A stretch of 64,000 nt of DNA. Origin: Chitinophagales bacterium. Its GTDB lineage: Bacteria; Bacteroidota; Bacteroidia; Chitinophagales; LD1. The stretch's first letter is position 1, and the number at the start of each line of letters is the position of its first letter. Shown one piece after another: positions 36,917 through 45,976 of this stretch. The stretch is taken from assembly GCA_026129525.1 (NCBI GenBank), contig JAHCHW010000004.1:248001-312000 (forward strand), given 5' to 3'. A program made the position numbers and the translations under genes. The notes under the pieces were generated by a model. The model made no database searches. It worked only from the letters and a program-made list of their open reading frames with translations, and was not told the DNA's origin.

Positions 36917-38233
36917 TTAATCGTACTTGCGTTTAATGAACCAGATGTCGTTCAACACAAAACCAAAGGTAACTCTATAAAATGTTTCGCTAATACCCAC
37001 ATCGGTACCTGGGGTGCGCGTGCCAAAATCGCCCGTAAGGTTAAGCCTTGCAAGGCTTTTGAAAGGAAAGCCCAAGCCAATGGTTCCGGCTGCTTCGGTT
37101 AAACTTTTGCCTTGATAGTTGAACTGACTTTTACCTGCATACGCCCCCAAGCGGTACTGCACTTTGTTGAAATAGTTTCGGTCGTCATACTTTGGTGTAA
37201 TTTGAAACCCGACCGATGCGCGCCAACTATCGTTTAGCCCTGCATTTTGCAAAGGCGAGGTAAATGCGCTCCAGTTGCTGTAAGTAAAGTCGGCACCCGC
37301 TAACCAAAAGCGCTCGTTGCCGAACATAAAGCCTGCACCTATGGTAAAGGGCATATTCAGTTTATACTTTTGGTCGAAAACCGATTGTTGTGTATCAACC
37401 GTTACGGCTCCAAAGCCCGAAACCATTTCAAAGCGGTCCCAGTAGTTCGAAACTTTGGCATTCATTTTAATGCCTCCGGTGCCGTAAGCACCCAAGGTCA
37501 TAAAAATATCGGTGCGCTCATCGGGGTTATCGTTATTGTGGTAAATTCTTCTGCGGTACTGAAATCCGGCAGTGTAGTTAAACATGTGGGTGTTTACATT
37601 GGTAATGTTGCGGGTGCTGTAAGCATTTACCGAATCGGGAAACGAAATTACCTTTTGGTAATCTAACTTACCAAACACATAACTAAGGTTGGCACCTACC
37701 GAAAAATTATCGCGCTCGTTAATACGGCTTTTAAACTTGTAAGCGCCACCGGCATACAGTTGGTACAACGAGCCTTTGCCGGCATACACATTGCGGTACG
37801 AACCTACGTTGGGGTCGTTAATGTTTTGTGCAAAGGTGTAGTTAATGTTGGTGTAAGGCAGCAAGCCTATGCTCAGCGCCCACTTATCGGGCTTGGGCAC
37901 AAAAGCAATGGCAAGATGGTTAAGGTTGCCTGCCGCAGCACGATACACCGAGTCTTTCGCTTTAATGGAAAGCCCATCGAAGTTAGCACCTATTTCGAGC
38001 GTAGTGCGGGTAAGCGAAGCATACGAAGCGGGGTTAGTGTAGTTAATGTGCAGCAAACTGCCATACGCAGCCGATACACCGCCCATGCCCGCATTGGCTG
38101 AAAAAGCCGTAGAGCGAACGTAGCCCAACCCGTAGCGCGAATAGGGCGAAGCCGCCTGCCCGAAACCGATGTAATGTGTGATAAACGTTAAATGCAGAAC
38201 AAGGAGAATAATTCTGCCGGGTGCTTTTTTCAT
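36917..38233 (-). CDS. Outer membrane beta-barrel protein (OmpP1/FadL-like)
   Basis: A 438-residue protein with signal peptide (MKKAPGRIILLVLHLTFITH, continuing to GFGQ) and repeated amphipathic beta-strands ending in a strand rich in aromatics. The N-terminal PYSRYGLGYV and GMGGVSAAYG resemble FadL/OmpP1-type porins. Its position between coaX and lptC is conserved in Bacteroidota, which hints at a link to envelope biogenesis. Ligand and function are unknown. It overlaps coaX by four bases and abuts lptC. Confidence 0.85.
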   Translation of the reverse strand: MKKAPGRIILLVLHLTFITHYIGFGQAASPYSRYGLGYVRSTAFSANAGMGGVSAAYGSLLHINYTNPASYASLTRTTLEIGANFDGLSIKAKDSVYRAAAGNLNHLAIAFVPKPDKWALSIGLLPYTNINYTFAQNINDPNVGSYRNVYAGKGSLYQLYAGGAYKFKSRINERDNFSVGANLSYVFGKLDYQKVISFPDSVNAYSTRNITNVNTHMFNYTAGFQYRRRIYHNNDNPDERTDIFMTLGAYGTGGIKMNAKVSNYWDRFEMVSGFGAVTVDTQQSVFDQKYKLNMPFTIGAGFMFGNERFWLAGADFTYSNWSAFTSPLQNAGLNDSWRASVGFQITPKYDDRNYFNKVQYRLGAYAGKSQFNYQGKSLTEAAGTIGLGFPFKSLARLNLTGDFGTRTPGTDVGISETFYRVTFGFVLNDIWFIKRKYD

Positions 38234-38946
38234 TCGGGATTATAATTCAAAATACAGTTTAAGCCTTCTAACACTAAATACGGGCGGGCGAATATCTCAC
38301 TTTTGAGCAGAGTAACAAAAAGCCCCGCATCGCCCCCGGTTGCCACTACTTTAAGGTTTTCAAAACGCGCCTCGTATTCTTTTATTATTCCTTCCACTTC
38401 GGTTTTAATGCCGTTCATTACTCCGCTTAGTATGGAATGGGCGGTATCGGTACCGGTAAGTTCGTAAGCGGTAAACTGCATAGGGTCAATCAAAGGAAGT
38501 TTGGCGGTGTAGTTGTGCAGGGCTTTAAAGCGCATCATCATACCCGGTGAAATAGCCCCTCCTTCAAATTCATTTTTATGATTGATGAAATCGTAGGTAA
38601 TACACGTACCGAAATCAATTTTTAAAACATTGGTATTCGGAAAAAGCGCATGGGCACCCACACTGCCGGCAATGCGGTCGGCACCGAGGGTTTCGGGAGT
38701 AGTGTAGCATATAGTTACAGGCAATTGGAGTGCGCTGTTGAGCACGGTTGTTTTTATTCCTTTTTCGCGCAGCTTGTTTTCCACTTCGTGGTTTTCGCCC
38801 GTGCGCGAAATAATGGCGCGGGCAATGCGGTGCTTTTGCAGCACATCGTCCAACTCTTCGGGCTGCACGTGGGCTTCCAGCATTCTGCTTTTGGAAAACA
38901 ATGCCGCTTTTACGGTGGTGTTGCCAATGTCAATAGCCAGGTTCAT
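38230..38946 (-). CDS. coaX: Type III pantothenate kinase
   Basis: A 238-residue CoaX-type kinase, the first step of coenzyme A synthesis. The ASKHA fold shows IDIGNTTVKAALF at the N terminus, DFGTCITYDF (phosphate loop), and GGAISPGMMMRFKALHNYTAKL, the pantothenate region (shown in part: GGAISPGMMMR). ATGGDAGLF marks the C-terminal motif. It is the first gene of an operon with the outer membrane protein and lptC. Confidence 0.95.
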   Translation of the reverse strand: MNLAIDIGNTTVKAALFSKSRMLEAHVQPEELDDVLQKHRIARAIISRTGENHEVENKLREKGIKTTVLNSALQLPVTICYTTPETLGADRIAGSVGAHALFPNTNVLKIDFGTCITYDFINHKNEFEGGAISPGMMMRFKALHNYTAKLPLIDPMQFTAYELTGTDTAHSILSGVMNGIKTEVEGIIKEYEARFENLKVVATGGDAGLFVTLLKSEIFARPYLVLEGLNCILNYNPE

Positions 38947-39018
38947 GCGTGGTAGTCTTGTAAGGTGTATGCAAATTAAAATTTTTGCACAAGAAGGCTA
39001 AGTGAGCCTTTTCTACTT

Positions 39019-40965
39019 CTACTCCACTATCCTTTTACCATCTAAATACTTTACAATAATGCTTTCCTTGTAGCGCGGCTGCATTTGCGATTTCCAGAAT
39101 TTATAGCACTCCTCGTAACTGCGGTACTTGCCCAACAGGTAGCGGAATACTTCGCCATCGTCTATTACTTCGTAACCTTTCAGGTGAGTATAGTAGTTGG
39201 TATCAAGCGGCAGGTGGCGCTTGAGCGCGTAAAACTGAATGCGGTAAAAAGTATCCACCACCAGTTTCAGATTTTTGTTTTCAACCGGTTTTATTTCTTC
39301 TTCCTTTTTGGTGCCGGGTGTTAGTGTTTGCCCCGAAGTTTTCGGTGCCACCACAATTTCTTTTTCGGCAGGGCGGGCTTCGGTTGGTTTAGCGGCAGCG
39401 GCTCCCGGCTCTTTCACTTTCGGATAAAGGTCTCCGGTATCGGTAATAGCGGGCGCATTGGTGGTTTCCTGCTTATCGTACTTGGTTGGAATGTGTTTGG
39501 TAAAAATTTCTTCGGCTTTCTTTTTCTCTTCTTCGTACTTGCGCTCTTTTTCGCGCTCTTCTTCATCCGTGTTATTTTTTTTCACGGCAGGCTCATCGCC
39601 ATAAATTTTAGAAATGGAAGGTGCATAGCCGCGCTCTTCACCGGTGGCAACAAACAAAGGTGCATCGGTAGGTGCAATTTCTTTAGCGCGCTTTTGGGCA
39701 AAGCGGTTGTTCCATGCGGCATTGGTAAGGTCAATAGTTTCCATTACGTTGTTGGCAACGCGCTCGGTAAGGTTGTACTGAATTTCATCGGCCGTAGAGC
39801 CGAGCAGTTTACGCACTTCAAAAGCTCCGTTTATTACTCTGCGCTTTTCTATGTAAGGAATAGTGGCAAGTATTTCTCCATCCTCCACCGAAGAGCAGGG
39901 AACCGAAAGCACCTTGGTTTTGCCGGGTGTGGTAAGCGTATCGTAATAGGTGTAAACAGGAATAATACCCCAGTCGGCAACGGTGGTTTGGTGAGTGTAG
40001 TTGTTTTTCTTCAACTCCATATCAATTACATACCCGTTGCGATGGCGCACATCTTCGGTGCTGGCAATTAAGTTGCCCAGCGAGTACGCTACAATTCCCT
40101 CTTTAAGTTGTCCGCTGCGGTAAAAGTTCATGTAATCTAAGCGCATGGGGCTGTTGGGGTTGGTGCCTAAAATTAAATCGGCTCCCTGCTGAAAACAGAA
40201 ACGCGCCAGTTCAATTTGCACGGACGAAGGTATCTCTCCTTTTTCGGTTCCCCAGTCGAAATACACAATGGTAAAATCGGGGCGGTACGGGTACAACATC
40301 CGAAAATCTTCTTCAATCTGGTCTTTGTCAATTTCGTTGATGTAAAAGTTGCCCGAAATTTCGGGGCGGTTATCCAGTGCACCATAATTAAGCACAGCAA
40401 TGCGAAATCCTTTTTTGTTGATGATAAGCGGATAGTTGCCCCTGCGCTGAAAGTTATCGGCAAAAGCACCGGTATATTGAATATTGAAAGTATTCATTAA
40501 GTCGCGGGTGCGCGCAAATGTGGAACGGCTAACATTGGCGGTATGCAGGTTGGCGTGCATTACGGTATTAATGCCCGAATACTTAAGCGAGAGCGCAAAC
40601 TCATCGGGTGCCGAAAACATATTGAATACATCGCCACCAAACGAAGTTTTAAGATTGGCAATTACCACATCGCCCAAACTGAGTATGGGCTGTATGTATT
40701 TCAGTTCATCGCGAAAGTTGTAAGTGCTCTTTTCTTTATCGTAGCAGTAAGCAATGTGTTTTTCGGTTTGGTACACATTGCCGGCAATCATCAGTTTAAG
40801 GGTTCGCAGCGAATCTCCGGCATCCGGGTGTTGGTCATCGGCAGGTTTGGGTTTAAGCATTCGGTGCTTAAGATGTATTAACTGCTCAGCTTTTGTTTGC
40901 GCCCACGCAAAGCCGCAGCAGAAAACAACAAAAAATAAAACCGTTAACGTAATCCGCTTACTCAT
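39019..40965 (-). CDS. Secreted CapA-like protein with degenerate metal site and SPOR-like tail
   Basis: A 648-residue exported protein (signal MSKRITLTVLFFVVFCCGFA, then WAQ). Residues 55-340 have the CapA/PGA_cap fold (order: LMIAGNVY, GINTVMHANLH, YFDWGTE, GADLILGTNPNSP). Yet residues expected to bind metal are changed: GD to GN (62-63), NNH to NLH (139-141), HWG to DWG (237-239) and HPH to NPN (269-271). A charged, disordered region follows (about 470-560), then a SPOR-like domain (about 570-648; FYRIQFYALKRHLP, YRSYEECYKFW) that usually binds denuded peptidoglycan. It is therefore probably a non-enzymatic, septum-associated protein. It overlaps the upstream oxidoreductase by four bases. 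Confidence 0.8.
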   Translation of the reverse strand: MSKRITLTVLFFVVFCCGFAWAQTKAEQLIHLKHRMLKPKPADDQHPDAGDSLRTLKLMIAGNVYQTEKHIAYCYDKEKSTYNFRDELKYIQPILSLGDVVIANLKTSFGGDVFNMFSAPDEFALSLKYSGINTVMHANLHTANVSRSTFARTRDLMNTFNIQYTGAFADNFQRRGNYPLIINKKGFRIAVLNYGALDNRPEISGNFYINEIDKDQIEEDFRMLYPYRPDFTIVYFDWGTEKGEIPSSVQIELARFCFQQGADLILGTNPNSPMRLDYMNFYRSGQLKEGIVAYSLGNLIASTEDVRHRNGYVIDMELKKNNYTHQTTVADWGIIPVYTYYDTLTTPGKTKVLSVPCSSVEDGEILATIPYIEKRRVINGAFEVRKLLGSTADEIQYNLTERVANNVMETIDLTNAAWNNRFAQKRAKEIAPTDAPLFVATGEERGYAPSISKIYGDEPAVKKNNTDEEEREKERKYEEEKKKAEEIFTKHIPTKYDKQETTNAPAITDTGDLYPKVKEPGAAAAKPTEARPAEKEIVVAPKTSGQTLTPGTKKEEEIKPVENKNLKLVVDTFYRIQFYALKRHLPLDTNYYTHLKGYEVIDDGEVFRYLLGKYRSYEECYKFWKSQMQPRYKESIIVKYLDGKRIVE

Positions 40966-41630
40966 CTTTCCGCCTCTTCAAAAATATTTTCGTTTTCGAG
41001 CACCTGTACCCCTTTAGAATTTGATGCTCCCAATTTTACCATTACCTGGGCTACTAAAACGGCAGGGGTGCCGCGGTATTTTTTAAAAGGACCGCAAAAG
41101 AGGAACGGAAGTTTTTCGGCCACCCACATACCTGCGGCTTCGCCTGTGCGTTGCTCTTTGCGGTTGCCCAGCAAAATACTGGGTCGCAAAATGATGAGTG
41201 CTTCGTAACCAAGTTGCATGAGTGCCTGTTCCAATTCTCCTTTTACGCGATTGTAAAATACCGGGGACGATGCACTTGCCCCCAAAGCCGACACTAAGAT
41301 GAATCGCTTTGCGCCATTCCATAAGGCAAGCTGCGCTACCTTTAGCGGATACTCGTAGTCCACTTTTCGAAATGCCTCTTGGCTGCCCGCTTTGGCAATG
41401 GTAGTACCTATGGCACAGTACACATCATCGCAGTTCAGCCATTCGCGCACATTCTCCAACCGGTCGAAATCGGAAACACGGTTTTCGAGTTTAGGATGCG
41501 TAAGCGTAAGTTTAGAGCGGGTAAGCGCCACTACCTTGCTGTACGAGTTGCAGGCAAGCAGTTCGCGCAGGCATTGCTCGCCTACCATACCGGTTGAACC
41601 AATAATTAGTGCCGTGCGGTTGTTTTGCAT
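40962..41630 (-). CDS. NAD(P)H-binding atypical SDR protein
   Basis: A 222-residue atypical short-chain dehydrogenase with the nucleotide motif IGSTGMVGEQCL near the start, GTTIAKAGSQEAFRKVDYEY, and VSALGASASS before a YxxxK-like site (FYNRVKGELE). It resembles HTATIP2-type NAD(P)-binding proteins. The substrate is unknown. It overlaps the CapA-like gene by four bases. Confidence 0.87.
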   Translation of the reverse strand: MQNNRTALIIGSTGMVGEQCLRELLACNSYSKVVALTRSKLTLTHPKLENRVSDFDRLENVREWLNCDDVYCAIGTTIAKAGSQEAFRKVDYEYPLKVAQLALWNGAKRFILVSALGASASSPVFYNRVKGELEQALMQLGYEALIILRPSILLGNRKEQRTGEAAGMWVAEKLPFLFCGPFKKYRGTPAVLVAQVMVKLGASNSKGVQVLENENIFEEAER

Positions 41631-41750
41631 AAAGGTGCAATAGTGCGTAAAATTAGAGAAAGGAATAGGGTTGTTTATTGTGAGTTGTGTGGGTAATTAC
41701 AGTTGCTGTTAACTGAAATCAGAGAAGATCTGTCAATCCGTAAAATCCGT

Positions 41751-42560
41751 TTACGAGTGTATTCCCATTTTATCAAGCACCGATAACCCGAACAATGCAA
41801 AATCGTACTTCACAGGGTCTTTGGGGTCGAATTGTTTTAAGTTTTCAGTGAGTTCCAAAACAGTTTGCCAATCGGTTTGCTTGCGTTTAATCAAACCTAA
41901 TTTTCTGGCTGTTCTGTCCACATGCACATCAAGCGGAATTAAAAGCTGCGAGGGTTTTATCTTTTTCCATATTCCGAAATCAACTCCGCTTTTATCTTTT
42001 CGAACCATCCAACGCAAAAACATGTTCAGGCGCTTACACGTACTTCCGCGAACGGGAGTAGCCACATGCTTGCGGGTGCGTTGCGGAGAATCTTCAAGCG
42101 AGAAAAAATTTTCATGAAATGTCGCCATTGCATTTTCTGCGTTCAAATCTGACTTCTGCCCTCTAAAATCTGATTTGAAAAATGCCTCTTCCAAACTTTC
42201 ATACTTTAAATAGTGCTGTCTGAAAAATTCAATAAAATAAAGTGCATCGGTAGCGTTAAAAGTGCGGTGCTTAAAATCAAGAAATGGCTTTAAATCCTTT
42301 TCGCGGTGATGAAGCACAAAATCATGCGGAGCATTATCCATTAACTTCATCAACTTATCTGCCGAAGTAATAATGGATTTGCGGTTTCCCCAGGCAATAG
42401 TAGCAGCAAAAAATGCAGCTATCTCAATATCCTGCTTTTTTGAAAAGCGGTGTGGTATGGAAATGGGGTCGGCTGCTATAAATGCAGTTGTGTTGTATTC
42501 GCGGAGTTTCTTTTCGAGTAGTTCGAATACGCGTGCTTTACTAAAAACCGGAACGCTCAT
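41751..42560 (-). CDS. TIGR02757 (DUF2400) family protein with repeat insertion
   Basis: A 269-residue conserved Bacteroidota protein of unknown function. Family motifs are AAFFAATIAWGNR and KRLNMFLRWMVRKD; the C terminus is DPKDPVKYDFALFG, with LDVHVDRTARKLGL between. The start at 42560 (MSVPVFSKAR) is chosen; a longer frame to 42617 lies inside prsW. Residues 127-138 contain KSDFRGQKSDLN, a 7-residue repeat not expected in the family. The gene overlaps prsW by 20 bp. Confidence 0.87.
   Translation of the reverse strand: MSVPVFSKARVFELLEKKLREYNTTAFIAADPISIPHRFSKKQDIEIAAFFAATIAWGNRKSIITSADKLMKLMDNAPHDFVLHHREKDLKPFLDFKHRTFNATDALYFIEFFRQHYLKYESLEEAFFKSDFRGQKSDLNAENAMATFHENFFSLEDSPQRTRKHVATPVRGSTCKRLNMFLRWMVRKDKSGVDFGIWKKIKPSQLLIPLDVHVDRTARKLGLIKRKQTDWQTVLELTENLKQFDPKDPVKYDFALFGLSVLDKMGIHS
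42146..42178. repeat. 21-bp-period repeat inside the TIGR02757 gene
   Basis: On the coding strand aaatcagattttagagggca is followed by aagtcagatttgaac, a second copy starting 21 bp later. This encodes KSDFRGQ and KSDLN. Similar peptides are dispersed in Bacteroidota genomes. Confidence 0.6.
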
Positions 42561-43275
42561 GGGGCTCAAGCAGTTGATTGACTTGCGTACTGTGAAACCG
42601 AAAAACCGAATCGGCATGTAATTCCTCTACCGCCCTGCGCGAAATCCGCAGCGACATAAGCAGCACACCTATGGTTAATATGGCAAGTGCCGGATAGGAT
42701 TTTTGCATAAGAAAAAAATCGTACGCCCCGTGCATAAAGGTGGCGTAAAAAACCCCGCGGGTCATGTGCAACATGCGGTGCTGCGGTTCAAACTTTGCCT
42801 TGCCTACATAGTAGCCCATAATAACGGCAAAGGCATAATGGGCCGGCACCGAAGTAAACATTCGCATTACACCCACACCCCAGCCGCCCTGCAATACATA
42901 CAGTACGTTCTCGGCAGTGGCAAAGCCCAAGCCTACAAAGGCAGCATATACTATTCCATCGAAAGGCTCATTAAAATCCGGCAGGCGGTAAGCATGAAAA
43001 CGCAGCATTACAAACTTGGCTAACTCTTCCACCAACGCCACGCCAACAAAAGCATGTATCGCCACATTCCAAATTCCCAGTTCCGGAAAATCTAAGGGTT
43101 CTTTTAGTACTATTTCGATGATGGCAGCGGGAATTATGCTCAAACACCCCAACAGAAACGCCTTTAACAAAATCATTTTGGGTTCGCGGTCGTATTTGTC
43201 GCGCCCGTAAATAGCTACTGCCAAATAAATGCCCGGAGCAAAAGCAAGAGCCACAAGAAAAAGAATGGAATTCAT
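42541..43275 (-). CDS. PrsW-family intramembrane protease
   Basis: A 244-residue polytopic protein with about seven transmembrane segments. The family motifs are LVEELAKF (Glu83, Glu84), GFATAENVLYV (Glu122, Asn123), and HGAYDFF with conserved His. PrsW proteases cut anti-sigma factors in Firmicutes; the substrate in Bacteroidota is unknown. It is the first gene of this minus-strand pair and is divergent from the TPR gene at 43354. Confidence 0.92.
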   Translation of the reverse strand: MNSILFLVALAFAPGIYLAVAIYGRDKYDREPKMILLKAFLLGCLSIIPAAIIEIVLKEPLDFPELGIWNVAIHAFVGVALVEELAKFVMLRFHAYRLPDFNEPFDGIVYAAFVGLGFATAENVLYVLQGGWGVGVMRMFTSVPAHYAFAVIMGYYVGKAKFEPQHRMLHMTRGVFYATFMHGAYDFFLMQKSYPALAILTIGVLLMSLRISRRAVEELHADSVFRFHSTQVNQLLEPHERSGF

Positions 43276-43353
43276 ATTTAGCTGACTAAAATAATATTTC
43301 CTGATACCGAACTTATTTTAACTTTAAGCCTGAACACCAGAAATTTATACTTT

Positions 43354-44709
43354 ATGAAAGAGAATAGACTATACAAAGCCGTTGTGCTTGTTGCGGTTTT
43401 GTTAACTGTTGCACTAACTAATGTGCAGGCACAAAACAAGGATATAGACAAAGGTCATGAAACATTGAAGAAAGCGTTGGAACAAACCGACAATTTCAAA
43501 AAGCAGGACATGATAAATAAAGCCAAAGAGATGTTTACCAAAGGCGGATTAAAACCTCAGGAAGTAAACAACATACTTGGCGAGGCTTATTTGGAAAAAG
43601 GCGATTTGGTAAGCGCTCAAAATTCGTTCAACACTGCCAGCAAAGAAGACAAGAAGATTGGTTTGAAAAAAGTGGCGGAAGCCTATGTTGATTTGGCTTT
43701 TTCGGGCGATGATGAAAAAAATGCCCCTAAACATTTACGCAAAGCCATGGACTTGTTTGGCAAAGCGGGCGATTCTAAAGAAGGGGCACGCTTAATTGGC
43801 GACCGCTTTTTTGAGAAAGGCGCAGAGTTTTACGACAAGGCACTCGAATATTACATTATTGGTGAAGCCACCGTTAAAGTAGAGCAAATAGCAAATAAAC
43901 TTTTTGAAAAAGGTGGCGATAACGAAGTAAAGGCTGCCGAAGCTTACCTGAAACTAAAAAACACCTACGGCTATCAAAAAGCGGGCGATATTTTCTTTAA
44001 CCGCAAAGAATATCAGCGTGCGGTGGATGCTTATTTGGCAGGCAATGTAGTTGACGGAATCAGAAAATATGCCGAGTACCTATACTCCGAAGACCGCGAT
44101 GAAGAAGCCGATAATATGTTTTTGAAACTGGCTGAAATTTATGCCGAAAAACAAAAAGATGACGACTTGGAAAAACTGGCTAAAGAAGTGCAAGGCAAAG
44201 GCAGTTACGAATTGGCCGCAAAAATTTACGATAAGGCAGGCAACTCTTCCATGGCGGAGAAAAGCCGCGCTTACGATGCCTTAATAGGATTGAGAATTGA
44301 AACTGCTAAAAGCCTGTTTACTTCCATTAACGATGCCGCTATGGTAAAAGTGATTACCGATAACGAAAAAGTGTTGAACGCTTTGAGCGATGTAGGCGAA
44401 GTGCTCGACCAGTTAGCCAAAGATGCTCCGTTTGTAAGCCTGTTGGTGGACAGTGTTACCGGAAAGAAAACTCCTTCACCGGGCGACCAGAAAACCATGG
44501 AAGACTACTACAAATCGGTACGCGACCAGATTATTACCAATGTAAATTTGGTATCCACCAACTACGCCAAACTGAACAGCGATGTACTGAAAAAATATGT
44601 AAAAATCCGGTTTAAGCGCTACGGTGCCGTGCGGAACATTTTGGACGCAGAAACTTTTGCCATCAAAAAACAAAAGCAGGACGTGAAAGTGAAGGATGTA
44701 ATTCTGTAG
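43354..44709 (+). CDS. Exported TPR/helical-repeat protein of unknown function
   Basis: A 451-residue protein with signal peptide (MKENRLYKAVVLVAVLLTVALT, cleaved near VQAQ). The rest is a run of helix-turn-helix repeats: GEAYLEKGDLVSAQNSFN, AEAYVDLAFSG, DFFN repeats such as AGDIFFNRKEYQRAVDAYL, a solenoid of eight or more units. The charged C terminus lacks a T9SS tail, so it is probably periplasmic. I do not recognise the family. A strong terminator follows at once. Confidence 0.8.
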   Translation: MKENRLYKAVVLVAVLLTVALTNVQAQNKDIDKGHETLKKALEQTDNFKKQDMINKAKEMFTKGGLKPQEVNNILGEAYLEKGDLVSAQNSFNTASKEDKKIGLKKVAEAYVDLAFSGDDEKNAPKHLRKAMDLFGKAGDSKEGARLIGDRFFEKGAEFYDKALEYYIIGEATVKVEQIANKLFEKGGDNEVKAAEAYLKLKNTYGYQKAGDIFFNRKEYQRAVDAYLAGNVVDGIRKYAEYLYSEDRDEEADNMFLKLAEIYAEKQKDDDLEKLAKEVQGKGSYELAAKIYDKAGNSSMAEKSRAYDALIGLRIETAKSLFTSINDAAMVKVITDNEKVLNALSDVGEVLDQLAKDAPFVSLLVDSVTGKKTPSPGDQKTMEDYYKSVRDQIITNVNLVSTNYAKLNSDVLKKYVKIRFKRYGAVRNILDAETFAIKKQKQDVKVKDVIL

Positions 44710-44728
44710 TTGAACTTTCTTAGGAATA

Positions 44729-44760
44729 GAAGCCCCGAAAATTTTTCGGGGCTTTTGCTT
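44729..44760 (+). terminator. Rho-independent terminator after the TPR gene
   Basis: AGCCCCGAAAA pairs with TTTTCGGGGCT, an 11-bp stem with one T between, followed by TTTTGCTTTT. It lies between convergent genes; the T-run suits the plus strand. Confidence 0.85.
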
Positions 44761-45900
44761 TTATGCTAATGCCTGCTTCAAATCTTCTATCAAATCATCC
44801 ACATCTTCTACACCAACACTTAAGCGAAGGAGATTGTCCACCACACCCACTCTTTCGCGCTCGGGTTTTGGGATAGATGCATGCGTCATGGTTACGGGAT
44901 GGTTGATGAGCGACTCCACACCCCCCAGTGATTCAGCCAATGAAAAAACGTTGAATGAAGAGGCTATGCGGAAAGTTTCTTCGAGCGAAGCATCTTTCAA
45001 CACAATAGAAATCATGCCTCCGAAACCGCGCATTTGCTTTTTGGCAATGTGGTGGTTGGGATGGTCTTCAAAGCCGGGCCAATAAATTTTTTCGATACGC
45101 GGATGTGTTTTCAGGAACTCCGCAATTTTTTGTCCATTGTAGCAATGCCGCTCCATACGCAGGTGCAAGGTTTTTATTCCTCGCAGCACCAGAAAACAAT
45201 CCATGGGTCCGGGGTTGGCACCGCAGGAGTTGAGAATGAAATACAGTTGCTCGTGCAGTTTGTCATCGTTCATTATTAAAGCGCCCATTACCACATCGCT
45301 GTGTCCGCCTAAGTATTTGGTAACAGAGTGCATCACGATGTCTGCTCCGAAATCGAGCGGGTTTTGCAGGTATGGCGAAGCAAAAGTATTATCCACCGCC
45401 AGCAGCAGCTTATGTTGCTTGGCGATTTTCGAGCATGCTTCAATATCCACTATCTGCATAGTAGGGTTGGTAGGCGTTTCAATCCAAACCAGTTTGGTTT
45501 TTTCGTTCACATACTTGCTGATGTTGTTTACATCGTGCATGTTAATGAAGTGAAACTTAATTCCGTACGGCTCAAAAATTTTGGTGAACATGCGGTAGCT
45601 GCCGCCATACAAATCATCGCCTGTAATTACTTCATCGCCTGGGCGCAGCATTTTTATTACCGCATCGGTAGCGCCCATGCCGCTGCTGAAACAAATGGCG
45701 TGCTTGCCGTTTTCCAACGCTGCAATATTTTTTTCCAATGCTACGCGCGTTGGGTTTTTGCCGCGGGCATAACCAAAACCTTTGTTTACACCCGGTGATT
45801 CCTGCACATACGTGGAGGTTTGAAAAATGGGAGTCATAATGGCTCCGGTGCTGGGGTCAGGCGCTAAGCCTGCATGTATTGCTTTTGTTCCGAATTTCAT
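44761..45900 (-). CDS. Cys/Met metabolism PLP enzyme (cystathionine gamma-synthase/lyase type)
   Basis: A 379-residue fold-type I PLP enzyme. The PLP lysine is in SVTKYLGGHSDV; the N-terminal part has GFGYARGKNPTR and ALENGKHAICFSSGM. It could be cystathionine gamma-synthase, gamma-lyase or a related sulfhydrylase; these are hard to separate by sequence. A perfect TAGGTTTG -7 element lies 4 nt before the ATG. Confidence 0.9.
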   Translation of the reverse strand: MKFGTKAIHAGLAPDPSTGAIMTPIFQTSTYVQESPGVNKGFGYARGKNPTRVALEKNIAALENGKHAICFSSGMGATDAVIKMLRPGDEVITGDDLYGGSYRMFTKIFEPYGIKFHFINMHDVNNISKYVNEKTKLVWIETPTNPTMQIVDIEACSKIAKQHKLLLAVDNTFASPYLQNPLDFGADIVMHSVTKYLGGHSDVVMGALIMNDDKLHEQLYFILNSCGANPGPMDCFLVLRGIKTLHLRMERHCYNGQKIAEFLKTHPRIEKIYWPGFEDHPNHHIAKKQMRGFGGMISIVLKDASLEETFRIASSFNVFSLAESLGGVESLINHPVTMTHASIPKPERERVGVVDNLLRLSVGVEDVDDLIEDLKQALA

Positions 45901-45904
45901 GCGG

Positions 45905-45912
45905 CAAACCTA
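45905..45912 (-). promoter_or_regulatory. Exact -7 consensus (TAGGTTTG) for the Cys/Met enzyme gene
   Basis: TAGGTTTG matches TAnnTTTG exactly on the minus strand and ends 4 nt before the ATG at 45900, so the mRNA should have almost no leader. A TTTTG some 28 nt upstream is a weak -33 candidate. Confidence 0.5.
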
Positions 45913-45976
45913 AATAATTCGGCATGTTTCACTCTATCGTCAAAAGCACTACTTTGGTTTTTTAATTCGTACTGTT

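Noticed and set aside
36380-37102. 240-codon plus-strand frame
   Set aside because: Antisense to lptC and the outer membrane protein gene, with no recognisable domain and an unlikely start; a shadow of real genes.
39328-40071. 247-codon plus-strand frame
   Set aside because: Phe-rich antisense of the charged CapA-like gene; no domain and no promoter.
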